Shown here: piece by piece, positions 23,587 to 29,379 of the stretch
Layout: each line of letters starts with the position of its first letter
How positions within the stretch are numbered: position 1 is the stretch's first letter
Source: Xanthobacteraceae bacterium
Lineage (GTDB): Bacteria; Pseudomonadota; Alphaproteobacteria; Rhizobiales; Xanthobacteraceae
DNA: 46,893 nt
Direction: 5' to 3'
Assembly (NCBI GenBank): GCA_019746355.1
Contig: JAIESC010000113.1
Coordinates: forward strand, 1 to 46,893
The notes under the pieces: generated by a model
What the model was told of the DNA's origin: nothing
Seen by the model: the letters and a program-made list of their open reading frames with translations, nothing else
The model's database searches: none
Program-made: the position numbers and the translations under genes

Positions 23587-24060
23587 ATGTTCGGTGAGCT
23601 GCGCCGGCGCGTCTCGTTCAACCGGCTGGTGCACTTCTACTGGCGGTTCTCGCGCGGGCTGACGCTCGGCGTGCGGGCGCTGGTGCTCGATGCCGAGGGC
23701 CGGGTGTTCCTGATCAAGCACACCTACACCGGCGGCTGGCAGTTGCCGGGCGGCGGGGTGGAGGCGGGCGAGACGCTGCTCGAGGCCTTGGCGCGCGAGC
23801 TGCGCGAGGAGGGCAACATCGAGATCACCGGACCGCCGCAGCTGCACGGCGTGTTCTTCCATCCGCGCTTTTCAGCGCGCGATCATGTCACGATCTACAT
23901 CGTGCGGCAGTTCCGCCAGACCGCGGAGCCTCGGCCCAACCGCGAGATCGCCGCGCACGGCTTCTTCCGGCTCGACGCGCTGCCGCACGACACCACGTCC
24001 GGCACGCGCGCCCGCATCGCCGAGGTGCTCGACGGAAAGCCGCTCACGGAACGGTGGTGA
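23587..24060 (+). CDS. Nudix hydrolase
   Basis: A 157-residue Nudix protein that hydrolyses a nucleoside-diphosphate-linked compound. The Nudix box GGVEAGETLLEALARELREE is at about residues 56-75. It matches GX5EX7REUXEE, but the following glycine is Asn (EEGNI), a small departure. WQLPGG precedes it as usual. The start is the ATG at 23587; a GTG two codons earlier is equally open. The ribosome-binding region is made of a 15-bp tandem repeat. It diverges from mbfA with a 149-base spacer shared with the Irr-type element. Substrate unknown. Confidence 0.88.
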   Translation: MFGELRRRVSFNRLVHFYWRFSRGLTLGVRALVLDAEGRVFLIKHTYTGGWQLPGGGVEAGETLLEALARELREEGNIEITGPPQLHGVFFHPRFSARDHVTIYIVRQFRQTAEPRPNREIAAHGFFRLDALPHDTTSGTRARIAEVLDGKPLTERW

Positions 24061-24067
24061 GTGCTAC

Positions 24068-24366
24068 TCGTGTCCCGGATGCGGTGCAGCGTGCAGCCAT
24101 AATCTTACTGCGTCAGAAGAGCTGAAGCGCTTGTTGTTGTGCCCTCTCCCCTTGTGGGAGAGGGCTACGCAGAGTGTGCAACAGAAAGGACAGGGTGAGG
24201 GGTTGCGGTCTATCGACGGGCCGCAACCCCTCACCCAATCGAGTGCGTTGGGCATTCCGAATAGCCCTCTCCCACAAGGGGAGAGGGCTCAGTAACGAAC
24301 GGCGGCGTTTTTTGACGCAGTAAGATTATGGCATCACTTCGTGCTGCGCCGCGCCCGGGACACGGG
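24068..24366. repeat. REP half-copies flanking an inserted palindromic element
   Basis: CGTGTCCCGGATGCGGTGCA on the left and CTGCGCCGCGCCCGGGACAC on the right look like the two halves of one repeat of the 8885-9015 type, split by the 237-base element at 24096-24332. The 326-base gap between the Nudix and hydroquinone-reductase genes holds nothing else that I recognise. Confidence 0.6.
24096..24332. mobile_element. MITE-like palindromic element with 20-bp perfect terminal inverted repeats
   Basis: The ends GCCATAATCTTACTGCGTCA (24096-24115) and TGACGCAGTAAGATTATGGC (24313-24332) are perfect inverted repeats of 20 bp. Inside are nested inverted pairs: GCCCTCTCCCCTTGTGGGAG with AGGGC near 24140-24165 against the complementary CTCCCACAAGGGGAGAGGGC near 24270-24290, and TGAGGGGTTGCGG against CCGCAACCCCTCA around the centre. 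There is no reading frame for a transposase and no clear target duplication. It is best described as a non-autonomous palindromic element. Confidence 0.7.
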
Positions 24367-24386
24367 TGGTGCGAGCCCGCCGAATC

Positions 24387-25373
24387 TTAACTCACGAACC
24401 GGTCGCGGTCGTGCGGTGCGCCGAAATCGAGCTCCGGCCCGAGCGGCACGATGCCGGTCGGGTTCACCTTGCGCTGGCTGCCGTAGTAGTGGCGCTTGAT
24501 GTGATCGAGGCTCACGGTCTCGGCCACGCCCGGCGTCTGGTAGAGGTCGCGCAGGTAGTTCGACAGATTGGGATAATCCTCGATCCGCCGCAGGTTGCAC
24601 TTGAAGTGGCTGTAGTAGACCGCGTCGAAGCGGACCAGCGTCGGAAACAGCCGCCAGTCCGCCTCGGTCATGCGCGCGCCGGCCGCGTAGCGCTGCCGCG
24701 CCAGCCGCCGCTCCATCTCGTCGAGCGCGGCAAACACATTGCGGAACGCCTCCTCGTAGGCCTGCTGGGTGGTGGCGAAGCCGGTGCGATAGACGCCGTT
24801 GTTGATGTTGGCGTAGACCAGCTCGTTGACCGCGTCGATCTCGCTGCGCAGCTCCGCCGGATAATAGTTGGTGCTCTCGTTGGTGAAGGCGTCGAACGCC
24901 GAATTGAGCATCCGGATGATCTCGGACGACTCGTTGCTGACGATGGTCTTGCGCTTCTTGTCCCACAGCACCGGCACGCTGACCCGGCCGGTGTATTTCG
25001 GATCGGCGACCAGATAGATCTCCGACATGCGCTGCTTGCCGTTCACCGCATCGCCGCTCGAGCCCTCGGCCGTGTCGAAGGTCCAGCCGTTCTCGCCCAT
25101 GTGCCACGAGGTCACCGACATCGAGACGATGCTCGTGAGCTGCTTGAGCTGGCGGAAGATGATGGTGCGGTGCGCCCAGGGACAGGCGAGCGAGACATAA
25201 AGATGGTAGCGGCCGGCCTCGGCCGGGAAGTCGCCGATGCCGGAGGGGCCCGGGCTGCCGTCGGGGGTGATCCAGTTGCGGAATTTGGTGGTGGGCCGGT
25301 TGAAGCGGCCATCCTTCATGCGGGCGGTGTCGAAGCTGTCGTCACGCCATACCCCGTCGACCAGCAGTCCCAT
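24387..25373 (-). CDS. yqjG: Glutathionyl-hydroquinone reductase (Xi-class glutathione transferase)
   Basis: A 328-residue cytoplasmic enzyme that uses glutathione to reduce glutathionyl-hydroquinones, recycling quinone adducts made during aromatic metabolism. The catalytic cysteine is C64 in SLACPWAHR, the CPWAH signature of the Xi class (E. coli YqjG has Cys63 and about the same length). The C-terminal helical domain has MTEADWRLFPTLVRFDAVYYSHFKC and the family's DYPNLSNYLRDLYQ. The ATG at 25373 is chosen for GGAGAG just upstream and because it gives the family length; the frame is open 28 codons further. It stands alone, converging on the palindromic repeat. It may complement the aromatic catabolism suggested elsewhere in the window. 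Confidence 0.93.
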   Translation of the reverse strand: MGLLVDGVWRDDSFDTARMKDGRFNRPTTKFRNWITPDGSPGPSGIGDFPAEAGRYHLYVSLACPWAHRTIIFRQLKQLTSIVSMSVTSWHMGENGWTFDTAEGSSGDAVNGKQRMSEIYLVADPKYTGRVSVPVLWDKKRKTIVSNESSEIIRMLNSAFDAFTNESTNYYPAELRSEIDAVNELVYANINNGVYRTGFATTQQAYEEAFRNVFAALDEMERRLARQRYAAGARMTEADWRLFPTLVRFDAVYYSHFKCNLRRIEDYPNLSNYLRDLYQTPGVAETVSLDHIKRHYYGSQRKVNPTGIVPLGPELDFGAPHDRDRFVS

Positions 25374-25498
25374 CCGTCTCTCCGTGCGTTTGGTCCAATC
25401 TAGGGCTTTGCCAGGGCGGGCGACAGACATGGGCCCACAGACATGGACCCGGCGCAAGACTGATGCTAAGCGGCCTTGGCTGGGGTCATGACAGAACG

Positions 25499-26008
25499 AT
25501 GAACGACCTGTCCTTCACCATCCTCTCCGAGAGCCCGGATGATGCGGAGGCCATCGACCGGCTGAACGCGCGCACCTTCGGGCCCGGCCGGTTCGCCAAA
25601 TCGGCCTACCGGCTGCGCGAGGAGGTCGCGCATATCCCGGAGCTGTCGTTCACCGCCCGTGTCGGCACGCTGATGGTCGGCTCGGTGCGGCTGTCGCCGA
25701 TCCTGATCGGCGCGACCAGGGCGCTGCTGCTCGGGCCGCTGACCATCGAGCCGCCGTTCCGCGGCCGCGGCATAGGCCAGAAGCTGATCGCGCGAGCGCT
25801 GGAGGAGGCGAAGCGGAAAGGGCACCGCCTGGTGGTGCTGGTCGGCGACGAGCCCTACTACGGCCGGTCGGGCTTCAAGACGGCCGAGAAGGGCCGGATC
25901 ACCATGCCCGGTCCGGCCGATCCGGCGCGCATTCTCGTGGCCGAGCTTCAGCCTGGCGCGTTCGACGGCGTCAGCGGCGCGGTCCGTCCGGACTGGCCGG
26001 CCGCTTAA
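25499..26008 (+). CDS. GNAT family N-acetyltransferase
   Basis: A 169-residue acetyltransferase of the YhbS-like group. The acetyl-CoA loop PPFRGRGIGQKLI is at about residues 87-99, preceded by the beta-strand LLLGPLTIEP and followed by VVLVGDEPYYGRSGFKTAE, all typical. The ATG at 25499 gives MNDLSFTIL; the ribosome site is weak. It diverges from yqjG with a 125-base gap. Substrate unknown. Confidence 0.88.
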   Translation: MNDLSFTILSESPDDAEAIDRLNARTFGPGRFAKSAYRLREEVAHIPELSFTARVGTLMVGSVRLSPILIGATRALLLGPLTIEPPFRGRGIGQKLIARALEEAKRKGHRLVVLVGDEPYYGRSGFKTAEKGRITMPGPADPARILVAELQPGAFDGVSGAVRPDWPAA

Positions 26009-26114
26009 GAAAAATTTCAGAAAATATTTTGTGCGGCGGTGTAGGCTTGCGCTTGCACGCCCCCGGCCGTCCCGCCAAGGTCCGGCCGTTTTTTCGAACT
26101 GGGGAATCACAGAA

Positions 26115-26411
26115 ATGAAATCGCCGCTGACACTGGTTGCCGTGCTCGCAGCAGCGCTTTGCGCCGCAACGCCGGCACAGGCTCAGAGACTCGATCTGTC
26201 GACCATCAAGTGCAAGGACTTCGTGAACGACTCCAAGGACAACATCGGGCTGATCCTGATGTGGCTCGCGGGCTACTACAGCGACGAGGACGCGCCGCCG
26301 GTCGTCGACTTCGACAAGATGAAGACCGACGGCAAGAAGCTCGGCGAGTACTGCGCCAAGCATCCGGACGACAGCATCATCACCGCGGCCGAAGAGGTGA
26401 TCGCGCAGTAA
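26115..26411 (+). CDS. HdeA/HdeB-like periplasmic acid-stress protein
   Basis: A 98-residue secreted protein with a signal peptide (MKSPLTLVAVLAAALCAATP, cleavage near AQAQ at about residue 21). The mature part has two cysteines, in STIKCKDFV and GEYCAKHPD, expected to pair as the single disulphide of HdeA. The stretch between them, LILMWLAGYYSDED, matches the family core. HdeA/HdeB proteins unfold at low pH and keep periplasmic proteins soluble. The ATG at 26115 follows GGGGAATCACAGAA, a weak site. It is a single gene closed by a terminator. Confidence 0.85.
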   Translation: MKSPLTLVAVLAAALCAATPAQAQRLDLSTIKCKDFVNDSKDNIGLILMWLAGYYSDEDAPPVVDFDKMKTDGKKLGEYCAKHPDDSIITAAEEVIAQ

Positions 26412-26435
26412 GACGGTTGGCGCGTGTGATAAGAA

Positions 26436-26466
26436 AAGGGCCGCGAAGGCGGCCCTTAAATTTTTC
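26436..26466 (+). terminator. Rho-independent terminator after hdeA-like gene
   Basis: A perfect 9-bp stem AAGGGCCGC / GCGGCCCTT with loop GAAG is followed by AAATTTTTC. It lies 24 bases past the hdeA-like stop. Confidence 0.85.
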
Positions 26467-26475
26467 GGAAGCCGC

Positions 26476-26694
26476 TTAGCGGCCTTCCCGGGCCCAGGTC
26501 GCGGCCAGCACGCCGAGCAGCAGCAGCCCGAGCAGGCCAGCGAACATCGGCAGCACGCCGATGCCGCGCACGACGCTGGCATCGCGCATCTTCAGCCCGA
26601 TCCAGTCCTCGCCCTTGCAAGTGTCGCCGGAGCGGAGCGCGGCGACACGCGGCAGCACCGTGTTGCCCGACGCGTCGGCAAGCCGCCGCGCGTC
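26476..26694 (-). pseudogene. Duplicated 3' fragment of the vWA-like membrane-protein gene
   Basis: About 217 bases repeat the last ~73 codons of the gene at 29380-31449, ending in the same residues LLGVLAATWAREGR. By eye the two copies differ at about six bases plus one 3-base deletion here, so the fragment is still in frame up to the break at 26694, where GCGCGTC is followed by unrelated TCAGCGGG. It has no start of its own and cannot encode a complete protein. Together with 29382-29601 it forms a direct repeat bounding the accessory islet. Confidence 0.92.
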
Positions 26695-26697
26695 TCA

Positions 26698-27051
26698 GCG
26701 GGAGCTTTTTCATGCCCCCGACCCTTTAGCGGTCAAGCATAAAGGTCATTTAGGCGCCTGACCTTTTCCGCGCGCTGCCTGCGCTCCGTTAGTGACCGGA
26801 ACGGCGATGATTCCGTCGCCCGCTGGAGCATCTGGCGGTACGGGGGCTTTTGGCCCTGATCTTGCTGAGGAACTCCTTCCGCGTGGTGGTTTGATGGCTT
26901 CAAGATTGAGCCCGCAAAAGCTGCACCCGGCTCCCACCCGCCGACGATCATCGGCGCAGGGACGCCAGAGAGGCTGGTCCCTCTCGGCGACAAGGCGGAC
27001 GCCTATCGACCGCTCGAACAGTTCGGGACGCTCTATGCGATCTTCGCCAAG
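26698..27051. other. Gene-free stretch upstream of the zinc-finger-like gene
   Basis: From 26866 the frame of the downstream gene is already open and reads plausible protein (AWWFDGFKIEPAKAAPGSHP onward, LEQFGTLYAIFAK), but no ATG, GTG or TTG exists before 27052. This suggests a lost 5' end. The preceding 170 bases show nothing that I recognise. Confidence 0.6.
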
Positions 27052-27588
27052 GTGACGAATGAGCGCGAGCTGTTGGATTTTGCCAACAAGTTCGGCCTGC
27101 TGACCAAGGATGGTTACGGCCGTGGCGACAATGTCGGGATGATTCTTGAAGAGGCCGGGAAGATGCGCCGCGTGCTGACCGCCTTGTCGAAGGACAATGA
27201 CCATGCGCGCGTCCTGCGCAAGGCGGGAATAGCCCGGCTCAGCCTGGGCAACCCGGTCGATGTCGCGGTCGTGCCGGACGACGACACCGGCCGGATCAAG
27301 CTGTCGTTTCGACCGCGGTCGCTGCTCGACGGACTGTGGCTGCAAATGGCAAGCGCGATCGGCAGCGGCGCGGTGGTGAGGAGCTGCCGCCTGTGCGGCG
27401 AGTGGTTTGAAGCAGGCCCGGGCACGGACCGGCGCGCCGACTCGCAATTCTGCTCCGCCGGGCACAAAGCGGATTATTTCAGCCTGCAGCGCAGCCGCGC
27501 CGACGCATCGCTAAGATCAAAGCCGTATCAAAGGCGCGCCGCGTCGCGATCAGCGAGGGCCCGGCAGTCCAGAAGCACATCCGGCTAG
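27052..27588 (+). CDS. Zinc-finger-like hypothetical protein, probably 5'-truncated and frame-damaged
   Basis: The open frame from GTG 27052 encodes 178 residues. Near residues 105-145 it has CRLCGEWFEAG, then CSAGHKADY, a CxxC...CxxxH pattern as in small zinc-binding tails of the CGNR kind. The N-terminal part is helical. Similar-looking protein continues upstream to 26866 without a start codon, so the true gene has probably lost its beginning. After SLQRSR (about residue 145) the C-terminus becomes arginine/serine-rich and differs from the related remnant at 29131-29277, which reads SLQRSRPTHRKVKAAPKTR, so small indels have shifted the frame here. The last ~110 bases overlap the PemK-like gene on the other strand. 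Function unknown. Confidence 0.55.
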   Translation: MTNERELLDFANKFGLLTKDGYGRGDNVGMILEEAGKMRRVLTALSKDNDHARVLRKAGIARLSLGNPVDVAVVPDDDTGRIKLSFRPRSLLDGLWLQMASAIGSGAVVRSCRLCGEWFEAGPGTDRRADSQFCSAGHKADYFSLQRSRADASLRSKPYQRRAASRSARARQSRSTSG

Positions 27589-28075
27589 GCTGACACCAGC
27601 CTCCGCCGTATCTCCTCAACAATGAGCCGCGACCATTTCGGCATCGGCCTACCTCCGGGGGGGCCCCGACAGCATCGACCCTCGTGATTTCAACGCCGGC
27701 GACGACCAGTTCTCTCAACCGATCCTCGACCTTGGTCACAAGCTCCGGATCGCGACCACGCACCCGAATGGTATGTCCAGTCATTTCCGGAAAGTAGCCG
27801 CTCGTGAGCGGCAGTCGTGCAATCCGGCTCGAGTCAACCTGGAAGGCTGCCTTCTGTCCCAATTCGACCGCCCTTTCCTTGCTGACGAGCAAGTACTGAC
27901 GAGGGCGCTGGACGCCTTGGTAGTCCGTCTGCGATGTAGTGTAGAAGACGATCGCAAAACTATCGCCGCTCTGACGACCTGTCGCGGCACACAATACGAT
28001 GTGGGGCGATGGCCCCGGTCCGGCAGCCTCACGAAAGGGAAAGTTGCATAGGACGTAGTCGCCTCGACGAAGCAT
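27479..28075 (-). CDS. PemK/MazF-family toxin with unusual C-terminal extension
   Basis: The first ~135 residues fit the PemK/MazF mRNA-interferase fold: LRRGDYVLCNFPFREAAG at the start, SFAIVFYTTSQTD, then AAFQVDSSRIARLPLTSGYF and LVTKVEDRLRELV. The open frame gives 198 residues, about 60 more than usual. The extra part follows a run of seven C on this strand (27657-27663) and is low-complexity (RCRNGRGSLLRRYGGG). Losing one C would end the protein at about 140 residues. The ATG at 28075 shares its A with the antitoxin's TGA stop (TGATG), so the toxin is translationally coupled to the antitoxin. Confidence 0.8.
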   Translation of the reverse strand: MLRRGDYVLCNFPFREAAGPGPSPHIVLCAATGRQSGDSFAIVFYTTSQTDYQGVQRPRQYLLVSKERAVELGQKAAFQVDSSRIARLPLTSGYFPEMTGHTIRVRGRDPELVTKVEDRLRELVVAGVEITRVDAVGAPPEVGRCRNGRGSLLRRYGGGWCQPSRMCFWTAGPSLIATRRAFDTALILAMRRRGCAAG

Positions 28076-28344
28076 CAACTGCGGCGACCGAAGAGGCCAC
28101 CATACAGTGCGGCGCGGCGGCTATAGCTCTCGTCGCTCTCGCCGGGCTCGCGGTCAACGTGGAATTCGCCATCCTCGCTCACGTGGTCGTAGACAAGAAC
28201 GCTCTCCTCGCCCGGGGCCCTTTCGAAGCTCCTGCGCAACAGCAGCGAGATATACTCCGTCACCGTCAAGCCTTCTTCAGCGGCGCGGCGCGCGGCTGCG
28301 TCGGCAACATCGCGTTCAATCTCAATCCGAGCCAAATCGCCCAT
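28075..28344 (-). CDS. Ribbon-helix-helix antitoxin partner of the PemK-like toxin
   Basis: An 89-residue protein whose N-terminal half (ARIEIERDVADAAARRAAEE, then GLTVTEYISLLLRRSF) has the ribbon-helix-helix pattern of small DNA-binding antitoxins. The acidic second half (EESVLVYDHVSEDGEFHVDR) would occlude the toxin. The ATG at 28344 has a strong AAGGAG eight bases upstream. Its stop overlaps the toxin start by one base, the usual antitoxin-first arrangement. It likely represses its own promoter upstream of 28344. Confidence 0.8.
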   Translation of the reverse strand: MGDLARIEIERDVADAAARRAAEEGLTVTEYISLLLRRSFERAPGEESVLVYDHVSEDGEFHVDREPGESDESYSRRAALYGGLFGRRS

Positions 28345-28499
28345 TCCAATTCTCCTTGACGGAGAACATAGCACCGCCCGGCGATGGCGACGAGCCCAGC
28401 CGACTGCTGGGTTGGGATGTACCGAACACGACCGACAATCTCACCAGCCGGGAGCCTCCGAAATCTGCACCGATCGCCTGGGTGACGGCAGCGCTCCTT

Positions 28500-28784
28500 T
28501 CAAGTCGCGACCGTCATCCTGAAGCCGAGCGCATGCAGCACCTTGAGCACGGTCGCGAATTCGGGACGGCCGTCCGCCGACAGGGCCTTGTAGAGACTGG
28601 CGCGCGTGAGGCCGGCCTGTTTCGCCACCTTTGTCATGCCGCGGGCGCGCGCCACGTCGCCGAGCGCAGCGGCGATCAGCGCGGGGTCGCCGTCCTCGAA
28701 GACTGCATCGAGATAGGCCGCAATCGCCTCGGGGCTATCGAGGTGATCTGCCGCATCCCATTTCATTGTCTTCAGCCGTGCCAT
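28500..28784 (-). CDS. Addiction-module antidote protein (HTH, HigA-like)
   Basis: A 94-residue protein. After the N-terminal WDAADHLDSPEAIAAYLDAV comes a helix-turn-helix (ARGMTKVAKQAGLTRASLYK) and the ending RPEFATVLKVLHALGFRMTV. This is the pattern of the putative addiction module antidote family (COG3636-like), whose partner is a RelE-type toxin encoded just upstream. The ATG at 28784 starts five bases after the toxin stop. The antidote is intact while the toxin carries a frameshift, so only the protective half remains. Confidence 0.88.
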   Translation of the reverse strand: MARLKTMKWDAADHLDSPEAIAAYLDAVFEDGDPALIAAALGDVARARGMTKVAKQAGLTRASLYKALSADGRPEFATVLKVLHALGFRMTVAT

Positions 28785-28789
28785 GGCAG

Positions 28790-29084
28790 CTACTCCTTCA
28801 ATTCACGCGCCATCGTCCTGGCCGCCTCGATGTCCCGGGCCTGGGAGCCCTTGTCGCCGCCGCACAGCAGGATGACGACGGCGGAACCGACTCTGGTGAA
28901 ATACACCCGGTAGCCGGGACCATGGTCGATCCTCATCTCGCTCACACCCTCGCCGACCGGCTTCACATCGCCCGGGTTGCCGAGCGACAGACGCCGGATG
29001 CGAGCGTCAATCCGAGCCTTGGCCTGGAGATCCCGCAGGGCCTTGAACCATCGGGCGTAAGCGGCCGTTTCGGACCTCGACCAT
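28790..29084 (-). pseudogene. RelE/HigB-type toxin gene with N-terminal frameshift
   Basis: From about 29067 down to the stop at 28790 the frame encodes a full HigB/RelE-type body: YARWFKALRDLQAKARIDAR, LSLGNPGDVKPVGEGVSEMR, GPGYRVYFTRVG and VVILLCGGDKGSQARDIEAA. The family N-terminus MVEVRKT is present only as ATG 29084 MVEVR in another frame. Restoring it needs two bases near the AAA at 29068-29070. In the body's own frame a TGA precedes it and no start codon is available. The toxin is therefore probably inactive, unless the assembly has lost bases in the A-run. Confidence 0.82.
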
Positions 29085-29130
29085 GCACTTCAATGTATCT
29101 TATAGGAGACAATATTGCAAGAGCCGGGGC

Positions 29131-29277
29131 AGCCTGCAGCGCAGCCGCCCGACGCATCGCAAGGTCAAAGCCGCACCAAAGACGCGTCACGTCGCGATCA
29201 GCGAGAGCCCGCCGGCGGTAAGCCGCAGGCGCGATGTCTTGCAGCAACTGCAAGGTGTCCCATGGGACAGTCCTTAG
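29131..29277 (+). pseudogene. 3' remnant of a second copy of the zinc-finger-like gene
   Basis: Bases 29131-29210 match 27481-27563 closely by eye (AGCCTGCAGCGCAGCCGC onward, TCGCGATCAGCGAG). The frame reads SLQRSRPTHRKVKAAPKTRH then VAISESPP and runs to a stop at 29277. There is no upstream coding part. It implies two copies, or a duplication, of this gene within the islet. Confidence 0.75.
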
Positions 29278-29338
29278 GCGTGTCCCATGGGACAGTTCCA
29301 GACAGCGGTGGTCTGGGACAGGCGGGATACTTGGGACA
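29256..29338. repeat. Cluster of TGTCCCATGGGACA palindromes and half-sites
   Basis: Two perfect 14-bp palindromes TGTCCCATGGGACA (29256-29269, 29281-29294) are 25 bases apart, followed by half-sites TGGGACA at 29314-29320 and 29332-29338. The spacings (25, then about 18) suggest a multi-site protein-binding region. I cannot name the binder. Confidence 0.7.
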
Positions 29339-29379
29339 GCCGTGCCCGCGAGGGGAGGGATGGCACCGCCCGTGTTGCT

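Noticed and set aside
27585..27644. 19-codon minus-strand frame MPKWSRLIVEEIRRRLVSA with GGAGGT upstream
   Set aside because: It has a good ribosome site but lies inside the PemK-like open frame and no relative is known; it could be a leader or remnant but cannot be supported.
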